Source: Nocardioides acrostichi (GTDB taxonomy: Bacteria > Actinomycetota > Actinomycetes > Propionibacteriales > Nocardioidaceae). Taken from it: a stretch of 64,000 nucleotides of DNA. The notes below the pieces were generated by a model. That model searched no databases and was not told the DNA's origin. It was given only the letters and a program-made list of their open reading frames with translations. Both the position numbers and the translations under genes were made by a program. Positions 1 to 7,632 of the stretch are shown one piece after another. Numbering within the stretch: the first letter of the stretch is position 1; each line of letters starts with the position of its first letter. The DNA is taken from positions 434,001-498,000 of the forward strand of contig NZ_JADIVZ010000002.1 in the NCBI RefSeq assembly GCF_015319165.1, in the 5' to 3' direction.

Positions 1-2
1 AG

Positions 3-1256
3 TTGGGTGAGTGGGCTCCGCATGTGTTCGGCGCCCTCGGAACCGAACTCGACACCCGCGGACTGGCTCGGCTCGGGATCTCCGCGCTGCGTGACCTGGG
101 TCGCGCGGGGCTCACCGAGCTGATGCGGGTCTCGGCCCAGAGCGGGCGCGGCCTGACCCGCGAACGATTCGCGGGCAGCGAGGTCGACCAGCTGTGGGCG
201 CCCTGGCTGCTGCACGCCGGACTCGCGCCCGACCAGGCCACCGGCGGTCTGATGCTGCCGGTGATGGCGTTCACCATGCACGAGATCGGGCTGCCGGTCG
301 TCGAGGGCGGCGCCGCGAACTTCGTGGCCGCCTTCGAGCTGCTGCTCCAAGAGCGCGGCGTCGAGGTGCTGTTGGGCGCCCGGGCCGAGCGCATCGAGAT
401 GAGCGCGGGCCGCCCCGTCGCAGTGCACCTCGGGCATCGACGTCTGGCCACCTCCGCGGTGCTGGCCTCGACCTCGACCCGGGTGCTCTACGAGGAGTTG
501 CTGTCGGGCCACCCCGCGGTCGCCGAGACCGGTCGCCGTGCCGTGGCCCGGCACCGCCCCGGCCGGGCTGCGGCCCAGATCCACCTGGCGCTCGACCGTC
601 CGCTGAGCTGGCGCGACGAGCGGCTCGACGCCGTGCCGTTGGTGCATGTGAGCGAGGGTTCGAGCAGCACCGCCGTCGCGTGCGCCCAGGCCGAGGCCGG
701 ACTGCTGCCCGCCGAGCCCACGGTCGTCGTCGGGCAGCAGTGCCTGCTCGACCCGACGCGCGCTCCGCACGGGAGGGCCACGCTGTGGCTGCAGTTGCAA
801 GAGCTGCCCTGGAGGCCGCGCGGTGACGCCGCCGGCGAGCTCGACGTCAGCTCGGGCTGGACGCCGGAGCTCGCCGACGCGTACGCCGACCGGGTGCTGG
901 CCCGGGTCGAGCGCTTCGCTCCCGGGCTGCGCGAGTCGGTGATGGCGCGCCGCGTGATCAGCCCGACCGGCCTCCGTGACGCCAACGCCAACGCCGTCGA
1001 GGGCGACCCCTACGGCGGTGCGGCCGAGCTCGACCAGTCCCTGCTGTGGCGTCCCGGTGCCGACACCGGCCACCGCACGGCCGTGCCCGGCGTGTTCCAC
1101 ATCGGCGCCTTCACCCACCCCGGCCCGGGCCTCGGCGGCGGCTCCGGACACCTCGTCGCCCAGACCCTCCTCGCTCCCACCGCGGGGGTGCGGCTGGCGA
1201 ACGGCGTGCGCGGGCTGCTGTCCTCGCGCGTGGCCACCCGCCTGGGCCGTCGCTGA
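3..1256 (+). CDS. FAD-dependent phytoene-desaturase-like oxidoreductase, 5' truncated by window edge
   Basis: The frame is open to the left edge, so the N-terminal dinucleotide-binding fold lies outside the window and only about 417 C-terminal residues are visible. The ending carries the glycine-rich FAD-contact motif HPGPGLGGGSGHLVAQ, typical of the CrtI/phytoene dehydrogenase and amine-oxidase flavoprotein group, preceded by the 'GVFHIGAFTHPG' stretch. The region around residues 85-105 (VEGGAANFVAAF) matches the substrate-loop area in which such enzymes rebuild one dinucleotide site. The substrate cannot be told; carotenoid genes are not visible here. The gene ends 115 bp before the convergent Rid-family gene. 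Family assignment is firm, function is not. Confidence 0.8.
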   Translation: MGEWAPHVFGALGTELDTRGLARLGISALRDLGRAGLTELMRVSAQSGRGLTRERFAGSEVDQLWAPWLLHAGLAPDQATGGLMLPVMAFTMHEIGLPVVEGGAANFVAAFELLLQERGVEVLLGARAERIEMSAGRPVAVHLGHRRLATSAVLASTSTRVLYEELLSGHPAVAETGRRAVARHRPGRAAAQIHLALDRPLSWRDERLDAVPLVHVSEGSSSTAVACAQAEAGLLPAEPTVVVGQQCLLDPTRAPHGRATLWLQLQELPWRPRGDAAGELDVSSGWTPELADAYADRVLARVERFAPGLRESVMARRVISPTGLRDANANAVEGDPYGGAAELDQSLLWRPGADTGHRTAVPGVFHIGAFTHPGPGLGGGSGHLVAQTLLAPTAGVRLANGVRGLLSSRVATRLGRR

Positions 1257-1371
1257 CGCCGGCGGCCGGCACGGGTCGGCGGTGAGCCCGGGCGTATCCG
1301 CTGCCCGATGGCGTGGCCCCCGGCGCACGCGGTCGCCGTGGAGCGCCTCGGGTGGGCCGCCCGGGTGCCGG

Positions 1372-1803
1372 TCAGTCGCCGGGACGCACGAGCCGCTCGT
1401 CGGGGATCACGGCCACGCCGAGGATCTCGATCAGCGCCTCCGGTTGCCAGAGCCCGCTCGTGCCGATGCCGGCCATGGAGGGGTAGACGGGCCCGGCCAG
1501 TTCGCGCCAGGCGTCCCCAATCTCGCGGCCGTGCGCCTGGTAGTCGGGGATGTCGGTGAGGTAGATGGTGATCGAGGTCAGATCCTCGGGCACTCCGCCC
1601 GCCTCGCGCAGCGTGGTGAGCACGTTGGCGAAGGCCTGACGGAACTGCTCGACGATGCCTCCCGGAACGATCCGCATGTCGCGGTCGAGGGCCGTCTGGC
1701 CGCCGAGATAGAGCGTGTTGCCACTCAGGGTGCCGTGGGAGTAGCCGCTCGGGGTGGGCAGCGAGGCCGGGTTGACAGTCACCGGGGCGAGGTCGTTGGT
1801 CAT
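1372..1803 (-). CDS. RidA/YjgF-family protein, atypical active site
   Basis: A 143-residue Rid-family protein. The start is the ATG at 1803-1801, giving the usual family beginning (TNDLAPVTVNPASLPTPSGYSHG); longer readings add a non-family leader. The central LYLGGQTALD and VTIYLTDIPDY stretches are Rid hallmarks. Canonical RidA hydrolyses reactive enamines and imines using a conserved Arg (Arg105) in a P-A-R-S type segment; the equivalent segment here reads YPSMAGIGTSG and lacks that Arg, so this is probably one of the non-deaminase Rid subfamilies. It is divergent from the catabolic operon starting at 1862, with 58 bp between the starts, so the two probably share a regulatory region. The role is unknown. 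Confidence 0.85.
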   Translation of the reverse strand: MTNDLAPVTVNPASLPTPSGYSHGTLSGNTLYLGGQTALDRDMRIVPGGIVEQFRQAFANVLTTLREAGGVPEDLTSITIYLTDIPDYQAHGREIGDAWRELAGPVYPSMAGIGTSGLWQPEALIEILGVAVIPDERLVRPGD

Positions 1804-1825
1804 GCGACCGACCGTATCGCATCTA

Positions 1826-1861
1826 TTGACAAACAAGCAACGATCGTGAACAGAATGAAAT
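1826..1861 (+). promoter_or_regulatory. Putative promoter of the catabolic operon, possibly leaderless
   Basis: TTGACA at 1826-1831 is a perfect -35 hexamer. CAGAAT at 1851-1856 (4 of 6 matches) is a possible -10 with a 19-bp spacer, which would put transcription initiation at or next to the ATG at 1862. No Shine-Dalgarno sequence precedes that ATG, consistent with a leaderless mRNA, which is common in actinobacteria. This is inference from sequence only. Confidence 0.45.
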
Positions 1862-1862
1862 A
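1839..1862 (+). promoter_or_regulatory. Shared operator-like motif, copy A
   Basis: AACGATCG (1839-1846), a 6-nt spacer and GAATGAAATA (1853-1862) recur with the same spacing at 9285-9308 on the other strand, upstream of the flavin reductase operon. Here the motif overlaps the proposed -10 and start codon, a position suited to repression. It runs directly into TGATTC, the core of the known E. coli PaaX operator, and a PaaX-family gene ends this operon, so PaaX is the likely ligand. That last step is inference. Confidence 0.5.
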
Positions 1863-2524
1863 TGATTCCGAAGCGTGAGCTCCCGTTCGCCGCCCCCGGC
1901 AAGGTCATCTGCTGCGGGCTGAACTACGGCGACCACATCGTGGAGACCGGTCGCCAGCGACCGGAGTTCCCCACTCTCTTCGCCAAGTACGCCGACACGC
2001 TGATCGGCCCCGATGACGACATCGAGCTGCCGCGAGGTCTCGAGGTCGATTGGGAGGCCGAGTTGGCCGTCGTCGTCGGCGCCGAGCTGCGGCGGGCCAC
2101 CCGCGAACAGGCCCGCGAGTGCATCGGCGGCTACACCGTGGCCAATGACATCTCCGTGCGGGACTGGCAACGCCGCACCCTCCAGTGGTTCCAGGGCAAG
2201 GCCTGGGACGCCACCACGCCGGTGGGACCGGTCGTCGTGGGCCCTCACGACCTCGATCCGGAGGCCGGTGTGGAGGTGATCTGCCGGGTCAACGGCGTCG
2301 AGCGCCAGCGCGGCAACACCGCAACCCTGGTCTTCGACGCCCCCGCGCTGCTGGCCTACATCTCCACCTTCACCGTGCTGCGCCCGGGCGACCTGGTGCT
2401 CACCGGCACCCCCGGCGGCGTCGGCATGGCCGCGACCCCGCCCACCTACCTGGCCGACGGCGACGTCGTCGAGACCGAGATCTCCGGCATCGGCACGCTG
2501 CGCAACGCCGTCCGCCTCGTCTGA
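1862..2524 (+). CDS. Fumarylacetoacetate hydrolase (FAH)-family protein
   Basis: 220 residues, the single catalytic FAH domain without the extra N-terminal domain of longer members. The metal-binding acidic set is visible: the two Glu of VDWEAELAVVV and the Asp of ANDISVRDWQ; the substrate-loop motifs GKAWDATTPVGP and LTGTPGGVG follow. FAH-family enzymes cleave C-C bonds next to carbonyls (fumarylacetoacetate, acylpyruvates) or isomerise/decarboxylate ring-fission products. First gene of the catabolic operon, 28 bp before the cupin. Context suggests it acts on a ring-opened or dearomatised product of the downstream monooxygenase; fumarylpyruvate hydrolase of a gentisate-type pathway is the main alternative. 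Family certain, reaction not. Confidence 0.85.
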   Translation: MIPKRELPFAAPGKVICCGLNYGDHIVETGRQRPEFPTLFAKYADTLIGPDDDIELPRGLEVDWEAELAVVVGAELRRATREQARECIGGYTVANDISVRDWQRRTLQWFQGKAWDATTPVGPVVVGPHDLDPEAGVEVICRVNGVERQRGNTATLVFDAPALLAYISTFTVLRPGDLVLTGTPGGVGMAATPPTYLADGDVVETEISGIGTLRNAVRLV

Positions 2525-2552
2525 ACCCGTACTGGAACCAAGGAGCCACCCG

Positions 2553-3035
2553 ATGGACCCCAACACCGACTACCAGCTCGAGGGTGACCCCTCGGCCTAC
2601 GCGCTCGAGAACGGCTTGGTCGTACCGGTCGTGACCCGTGGCGGCCACGAGCCCGATCTGACCGGCCAGAGCGAAGGCGCCACCCGCATCAGCGGCGTCA
2701 GCATCCAGCACACGCCGGCCACCAGGCTGTGGTTCGGCAAGGTGCACAACCTCGCCGGCTATCGCTCCGTGCCGCACCACCACGGTGAGGCCGAGACCGG
2801 AGGCTACGTGCTCTCCGGCCGCGCCCGCATCTACTTCGGCGAGGCCTTCGCCGACTACATCGACATGTCGGAGGGCGACTGGGTGTTCGTGCCTCCGTTC
2901 ATGCCTCACGTCGAGTGCAACCTCGATCGCAACAACCCGCTCACCTGGATGACCACGCGCACGCCCGAGAACATCGTGGTGAACCTGCCCCAGGTGGCCG
3001 ACGCCGACCTGCGCGACTGGGCCGAGCGCCCGTGA
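2553..3035 (+). CDS. Small single-domain cupin protein
   Basis: 160 residues. Cupin motif 1 is visible as VPHHHGEAETGGYVLSGRARIYFG and motif 2 as EGDWVFVPPFMPHVECN, giving a complete His-His-Glu-His metal set. RBS AAGGAG sits before the ATG. At 160 residues it is far shorter than the bicupin gentisate 1,2-dioxygenases (about 350), nearer to 3-hydroxyanthranilate dioxygenase-sized or non-enzymatic cupins. It could be a metal-dependent ring-cleaving oxygenase, an isomerase/hydrolase or an accessory protein; sequence alone does not decide. Its stop overlaps the next start by 4 bp (GTGA), so translation is coupled to the thioesterase. Confidence 0.85.
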   Translation: MDPNTDYQLEGDPSAYALENGLVVPVVTRGGHEPDLTGQSEGATRISGVSIQHTPATRLWFGKVHNLAGYRSVPHHHGEAETGGYVLSGRARIYFGEAFADYIDMSEGDWVFVPPFMPHVECNLDRNNPLTWMTTRTPENIVVNLPQVADADLRDWAERP

Positions 3036-3952
3036 ACGCGACCTCCGCGATCGTCACCGACTCGATCACCCTCGCGCCGACGACGCCCGACCTCTTCGAC
3101 GAGGCCTTCACCGCCGTCACCCAGCCCTGCCCGTGGCCCAAGGCCTACGGCGGCGACATGGTCGCGCAGGCGCTCGCCGCTGCGATGCGCACCGTGCGCG
3201 ACGGGAAGCAGGCGCACGCGATGCACTCGCTCTTCATGCGCCCCGTCGACATCGGGCGCGAGGTGCGCTACGAGGTCGAGGCGCTGCGCGACGGCCGCGG
3301 CTACGGCACGCGGCAGGTGCGCGGCATCCAGAACGGCAAGGCCGTCTACGCCTGCCTGGTGAACTTCGCGGCCGGTGCGCCGGGGGGCAGCTTCCAGGTG
3401 ACGATGCCCGACGTCCCCGCCCCTGAGACGCTGCCGACCTCGCAGGCCTCCCTCGCCGGACGCTCCGGCGGCACGATGACGCCGGAGTCCCACGCCTACT
3501 GGTCGCACGGGCGCGGCTTCGACATGCGCCACGTCGAGGGGCCGGTCTACCTCGAGGTCGAGGGTGGCCGGAAGCCGCACCAAGCACTCTGGGTCCGGCC
3601 CTACGACCCGCTGCGCACCGTCGCCGGCCTCACCGAGGAGCAGCGTGACCTCGCAGCGCTCGCCTACGTCTGCGACTACACCATCCTCGAACCGGCACTA
3701 CGGGTGCTCGGCCTGGCCTGGGCCGACGAGGGGCTGGTCACGGCGAGCCTCGACCACGCGATGTGGTTCCACCGTCCGGTGCCGCTCGACGGCTGGCTGC
3801 TGTACGCCCAGGAGGCGGTCTCGGTCGAGAACGGGCGGGGCACCGGAGCGGGCCGCTTCTTCACCCCGGACGGCGTGCTCGTCGCATCGGTCGTCCAAGA
3901 AGGCATGATCCGGGCCGCCGAGGCCCCCGTCTCGCAAGGAGCATCGTCATGA
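3032..3952 (+). CDS. Acyl-CoA thioesterase, TesB type (double hotdog)
   Basis: 306 residues from the GTG at 3032, which overlaps the cupin stop by 4 bp; this start gives the normal family length. The N-terminal hotdog contains GGDMVAQALAAAMRTV and HSLFMRP; the C-terminal one carries the Asp of SLDHAMWFHRP and the Gln of SVVQEG, the TesB catalytic residues. TesB-like enzymes hydrolyse acyl-CoA thioesters to free acids and CoA. In this operon it probably releases CoA from an aromatic-pathway intermediate or rescues trapped CoA. It overlaps the following monooxygenase gene by 4 bp (ATGA). Confidence 0.85.
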   Translation: MNATSAIVTDSITLAPTTPDLFDEAFTAVTQPCPWPKAYGGDMVAQALAAAMRTVRDGKQAHAMHSLFMRPVDIGREVRYEVEALRDGRGYGTRQVRGIQNGKAVYACLVNFAAGAPGGSFQVTMPDVPAPETLPTSQASLAGRSGGTMTPESHAYWSHGRGFDMRHVEGPVYLEVEGGRKPHQALWVRPYDPLRTVAGLTEEQRDLAALAYVCDYTILEPALRVLGLAWADEGLVTASLDHAMWFHRPVPLDGWLLYAQEAVSVENGRGTGAGRFFTPDGVLVASVVQEGMIRAAEAPVSQGASS

Positions 3953-6321
3953 GGATCGCGATCTGTGGCGGCGGCCCGGGAGGGCTGTACTTCGCTGCGC
4001 TGATGAAGTCGCTCGACCCCGGTCACGACGTCACGGTGTGGGAGCGCAACGCCCCGGACGACACCTTCGGGTTCGGCGTGGTGTTCTCCGACGAGACCCT
4101 GGGCAGCATCGAGGGCGCCGACCCGGTCATCCACGAGCGGATGGAGCAGCGCTTCGCCCGTTGGACCGACATCGACGTCGACTTCGACGGCACGCCGTTC
4201 ACCATCGGGGGTCAGGGCTTCGCGGCCATGGCGCGCAAGGAGCTCCTGGCGATCATGCAGCAGCGAGTCGCCGAGCTCGGCGTCACCGTGCACTACTGCA
4301 CCGAGGCGCCGGACCCCGACACGCTACGCGCGGAGTTCGACCTCGTCGTCGCCGCCGACGGGGTGAACTCGGTCATCCGCACCGCGTACGCCGACTCCTT
4401 CGGGCCCGACCTCGATCGGCGCCCCAACAAGTACATCTGGTTCGGCACCGATCTGGTCTTCGAGGCGTTCCAGTTCTTCGTGAAGCAGACCCAGTGGGGC
4501 ACCATGCAGATCCACGGGTATCCCTTCTCGGACGTCGGTTCGACGTTCATCGTCGAGATGCACGAGGACGTGTGGCGGCGAGCGGGACTCGACGCCACGC
4601 AGAACGAGGATCTGCCCCCGGGCACGTCCGACGCCTACGCGGTCGAGCGGATCGCCGAGATCTTCGCCGACGAGCTGGGCGGGCACGAGATCCTCACCAA
4701 CAACTCCAAGTGGCTGAACTTCCACACCGTGCGCAACCGCACCTGGCACGACGGCAACGTGGTGCTGCTCGGCGACGCCGCCCACACCGCGCACTTCTCC
4801 ATCGGCTCCGGCACCAAGCTGGCCATGGAGGACGCGCTCGCGCTCGCGGCCTGCCTGCACGAGCACTCCGGCGTCGAGACCGCGCTCGCTGCCTACGAGG
4901 AGGAGCGCAAGCCGGTGGTCGAGTCGACTCAGCGGGCTGCCCAGGCCTCGCTGGAGTGGTTCGAGAACATCGGCATGTACGCCGCGCAGGATCCCGCCCA
5001 GTTCGTCTTCAACCTGCTCACCCGGTCGCGACGCATCACCTTCGCCAACCTCGAGGAACGCGATCCCGAGTTCGCGCACCGGATGCAGGCCGAGTTCGCT
5101 CGTCACGAGGGCTCGACCGACGACGCCCCGGCGATGTTCCAGCCGGTGCGCATCGGCGACCTGGAACTGAAGAACCGCGTCGTGCTCTCCCCCATGGACA
5201 TGTACTCCGCGGTCGACGGCGTCCCGGGCGAGTTCCACCTGGTGCACCTGGGCGGCAAGGCACTCGGCGGCGCCGGGCTGGTGATGACAGAGATGACGTG
5301 CGTGTCGCCCGAAGGCCGCATCACGCCCGGCTGCCCCGGACTGTGGACCGATGAGCAGCGCGACGCCTGGCGCCGCGTCACCGACTTCGTGCACGCGCGC
5401 AGCGGCGCCAAGGTCGGCGTCCAACTCGGTCACTCGGGGCGCAAGGGTTCGACCAAGCTGATGTGGGAGGGCATCGACGAGCCGCTCGACGACGCGAACT
5501 GGGAGGTGATCGGGCCCTCCGCACTGCCGTACGGTCCGGGCTGCCATCTGCCGCGCGAGGCCACGCGCGCCGACCTCGACACCGTCGTCGCCGACTTCGT
5601 CGCCGCTGCCCACCGGGCGGTCGAGGCGGGCTTCGACCTGATCGAGGTGCACGCCGCTCACGGCTACCTGCTCAGCTCCTTCCTCTCGCCGGTGGCGAAT
5701 CGCCGCACCGATGTCTACGGAGGCAGCCTGGAGAACCGGTTGAGGTTCCCGATCGAGGTGTTCACCGCGGTGCGCGAGGCGGTGCCTGCACGGATTCCGG
5801 TCACGGTGCGCATCTCGGCCGTCGACTGGATGCCGGACGGCAACACCGACGACGACGCGGTCGAGATCGCTCGCGCGTTCATCGCGGCGGGCGCCGCGGC
5901 GATCGACGTGTCGTCGGGTCAGGTGAGCAAGGACGAGAGGCCGGCGTACGGGCGTTCCTACCAGACGCCGTTCGCCGACAAGATCCGACAACAGGTCGCG
6001 GGGCCGGCCGGGGTCAAGGTGATCGCCGTCGGCGCCATCTCCTCCTTCGACGACGTCAACTCGATCCTCCTGGCGGGGCGCGCGGATCTCTGTGCACTCG
6101 GTCGCAGCCACCTCTACGACCCGAGTTGGACCCTGCACGCCGCGGCGGAGCAGGACTACGCCGGCGACGCGGCGGGCTGGCCGGAGCAGTGGGCCGGCGG
6201 TAGCCGGCGTCCGCCCAGCTCACGCACCGACAAGGTTCCGCCGCGGTTGCAGCTGCTGCGTCAGGGCGAGCTCGACCGGGTGCATCTGCGGTGGACGCCG
6301 TCCTCGGCCGCCACGGCGTGA
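3949..6321 (+). CDS. Bifunctional FAD monooxygenase / old-yellow-enzyme protein, 2-aminobenzoyl-CoA monooxygenase/reductase-like
   Basis: 790 residues in two fused flavoenzymes. Residues 1 to about 390 form a class A FAD monooxygenase with N-terminal GGGPGGLYFAAL and the GDAAHTAHFSIGSGTKLAMEDA FAD motif region. From about residue 396 (MFQPVRIGDLELKNRV) it is an NADH:flavin/old yellow enzyme barrel with HSGRKGS and, near residue 568, HAAHGYLLSSFLSPVANRR. This order and length match 2-aminobenzoyl-CoA monooxygenase/reductase of Azoarcus evansii, which hydroxylates and then reduces the ring of 2-aminobenzoyl-CoA; the same architecture is annotated as salicylyl-CoA 5-hydroxylase. Start is the ATG overlapping the thioesterase stop. 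Flanking thioesterases and a PaaX regulator fit an aryl-CoA substrate. Which aryl-CoA is inferred. Confidence 0.85.
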   Translation: MRIAICGGGPGGLYFAALMKSLDPGHDVTVWERNAPDDTFGFGVVFSDETLGSIEGADPVIHERMEQRFARWTDIDVDFDGTPFTIGGQGFAAMARKELLAIMQQRVAELGVTVHYCTEAPDPDTLRAEFDLVVAADGVNSVIRTAYADSFGPDLDRRPNKYIWFGTDLVFEAFQFFVKQTQWGTMQIHGYPFSDVGSTFIVEMHEDVWRRAGLDATQNEDLPPGTSDAYAVERIAEIFADELGGHEILTNNSKWLNFHTVRNRTWHDGNVVLLGDAAHTAHFSIGSGTKLAMEDALALAACLHEHSGVETALAAYEEERKPVVESTQRAAQASLEWFENIGMYAAQDPAQFVFNLLTRSRRITFANLEERDPEFAHRMQAEFARHEGSTDDAPAMFQPVRIGDLELKNRVVLSPMDMYSAVDGVPGEFHLVHLGGKALGGAGLVMTEMTCVSPEGRITPGCPGLWTDEQRDAWRRVTDFVHARSGAKVGVQLGHSGRKGSTKLMWEGIDEPLDDANWEVIGPSALPYGPGCHLPREATRADLDTVVADFVAAAHRAVEAGFDLIEVHAAHGYLLSSFLSPVANRRTDVYGGSLENRLRFPIEVFTAVREAVPARIPVTVRISAVDWMPDGNTDDDAVEIARAFIAAGAAAIDVSSGQVSKDERPAYGRSYQTPFADKIRQQVAGPAGVKVIAVGAISSFDDVNSILLAGRADLCALGRSHLYDPSWTLHAAAEQDYAGDAAGWPEQWAGGSRRPPSSRTDKVPPRLQLLRQGELDRVHLRWTPSSAATA

Positions 6322-6328
6322 GGCACGC

Positions 6329-6757
6329 ATGAGCGGGCAGCGCTGCAGCGGGGTGCACCGCACGCAGATGCAGTGGATCGATACCGACGCCTCCGGGATC
6401 TACCACAACAGCACGGTGATCCGCCTCGTGGAGGCCGCGGAAGCGCAGCTGATGACGGCCCGGGGCGTGCGCGGCTTCACGCCGTGCGCGCCCCGGGCGC
6501 ACTACGAGGTCGACTTCGAGACGCCCCTGGTCTTCGGCCAGGCCGTGGAGACGACCGTGTGGCTCGACCGCGTCGGCGCCACCTCGATGGGGTTCTCCTT
6601 CGAGGTGTGGGGCGAGCCGTACGACGACCGCCTGCGGCGACGGGCCGCGTTCGGTCGCTACGTCGCGGTGCATGTCGGCGCCGACGCCGACCCGGGTGCT
6701 CTGTCGGCGGTACCGTGGCCGGCGGCATGGGTCGAGGCGCTCACAGCGCCGGCGTGA
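6329..6757 (+). CDS. 4-hydroxybenzoyl-CoA thioesterase-like hotdog protein
   Basis: 142 residues, a single hotdog domain. The segment QMQWIDTDASGIYHNSTVIR contains the conserved Asp of the 4HBT/YbgC active-site helix region (W-x-D-x-D-xx-G-xx-x-x-N). ATG at 6329, 7 bp after the upstream stop. Second thioesterase of the operon after the TesB-type one, so perhaps the two act on different CoA esters. It ends 7 bp before the PaaX gene start. Enzymatic class is well supported; the substrate is inferred to be an aromatic or alicyclic CoA ester from context. Confidence 0.8.
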   Translation: MSGQRCSGVHRTQMQWIDTDASGIYHNSTVIRLVEAAEAQLMTARGVRGFTPCAPRAHYEVDFETPLVFGQAVETTVWLDRVGATSMGFSFEVWGEPYDDRLRRRAAFGRYVAVHVGADADPGALSAVPWPAAWVEALTAPA

Positions 6758-6764
6758 GGGCACA

Positions 6765-7583
6765 ATGCCGAGCGTGAGCTCACGGCCGGCACCGCAACCG
6801 CGCACCACCGTGGTGTCGTTCCTGGGTGCGGTGGTGCGTCCGCTCGGGGGGTGGATGCCGATCGCCGGCGCCGTCGACCTGCTCGGCGAGGCCGGGCTCG
6901 ACGCTGCCAGCGTCCGCACGGCGGTGTTCCGGCTGAAGAAGAACGGCTGGCTGGCATCGGACTCGCGCGGAGGTGCTCGCGGCTACACGCTGACCGAGTC
7001 CGCGACGACGACCCTGGCCGCGGGCGACGAGGTGATCTGGCACGCGCGCAAGCCGGCCGACCTCGCTGACGGCTGGTGCGTCGTGCACTTCAGCGTGCCC
7101 GAGACCCTGCGCTCGCGTCGCCATCAGCTGCGCTCCCACCTGGCCACGCTCGGCTTCGGCAACGCCGGCACCGCGCTGTGGATGGCTCCGGCGCGCATGC
7201 ACGACGTCGCGCAGCGCGCGGTGGCCGAACTCGACCTCAGCGAGTACGCCGCGATCTTCTGCGGTGACTACCGGGGGCCGCAGGATCTCCAGACCCTGTT
7301 GCGGGGAGCCTGGGATCTCGACGCCATCGATCGTGGCTACCGCGAGTTCATCGACAGCTCGCGGATCGACGAGCACCACCGCCCGAAGGGCGCGGCCGCG
7401 TTCACCGCCTACGTCGAGCTGCTCGATCGCTGGCGCAAGCTGCCCTTCCGCGACCCCGGCCTGCCGCGCGAGGTGCTCCCCGAGGAGTGGTCGGGCCCCG
7501 AGGCGATCGCCCTCTTCGGGCGAGAGGTGGCCAAGCTCGAGAAGCCCGCCCTCGAGCACGCGGCGGCGCACTGGCCCGAGTGA
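6765..7583 (+). CDS. PaaX-family transcriptional repressor
   Basis: 272 residues. N-terminal winged helix (TTVVSFLGAVVRPLGGWMPIAG then ASVRTAVFRLKKNGWL) followed by the PaaX central and C-terminal regions, including WCVVHFSVPE and YRGPQDLQTLLRGAWDL. PaaX of E. coli represses phenylacetate catabolism and is released by phenylacetyl-CoA, so relatives near aryl-CoA pathways are expected to sense an aryl-CoA. Last gene of the 1862-7583 operon, thus probably autoregulating. The motif pair at 1839-1862 and 9285-9308 is the best operator candidate. A strong hairpin spans its stop codon (7561-7598). Start ATG at 6765 chosen because it begins at the winged helix. Confidence 0.85.
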   Translation: MPSVSSRPAPQPRTTVVSFLGAVVRPLGGWMPIAGAVDLLGEAGLDAASVRTAVFRLKKNGWLASDSRGGARGYTLTESATTTLAAGDEVIWHARKPADLADGWCVVHFSVPETLRSRRHQLRSHLATLGFGNAGTALWMAPARMHDVAQRAVAELDLSEYAAIFCGDYRGPQDLQTLLRGAWDLDAIDRGYREFIDSSRIDEHHRPKGAAAFTAYVELLDRWRKLPFRDPGLPREVLPEEWSGPEAIALFGREVAKLEKPALEHAAAHWPE

Positions 7584-7598
7584 CCCGGTGCGCCGCCG
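7561..7598 (+). terminator. Hairpin across the end of the PaaX gene
   Basis: CGGCGGCGCA at 7561-7570 pairs perfectly with TGCGCCGCCG at 7589-7598. No U-tract follows, as is common in high-GC actinobacteria. It lies between two convergent operons. A second near-palindrome centred at 7620 follows. Confidence 0.45.
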
Positions 7599-7632
7599 CT
7601 GCTTGGGGGAGTGGGCCGGGGCCCCGCCCAGG

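Noticed and set aside
1862..6321. A complete salicylate/gentisate pathway
   Set aside because: FAH, cupin and a salicylyl-CoA-hydroxylase-like enzyme could suggest it, but the cupin (160 residues) is too short for gentisate 1,2-dioxygenase and no salicylyl-AMP ligase or maleylpyruvate isomerase accompanies it. Kept only as an alternative.
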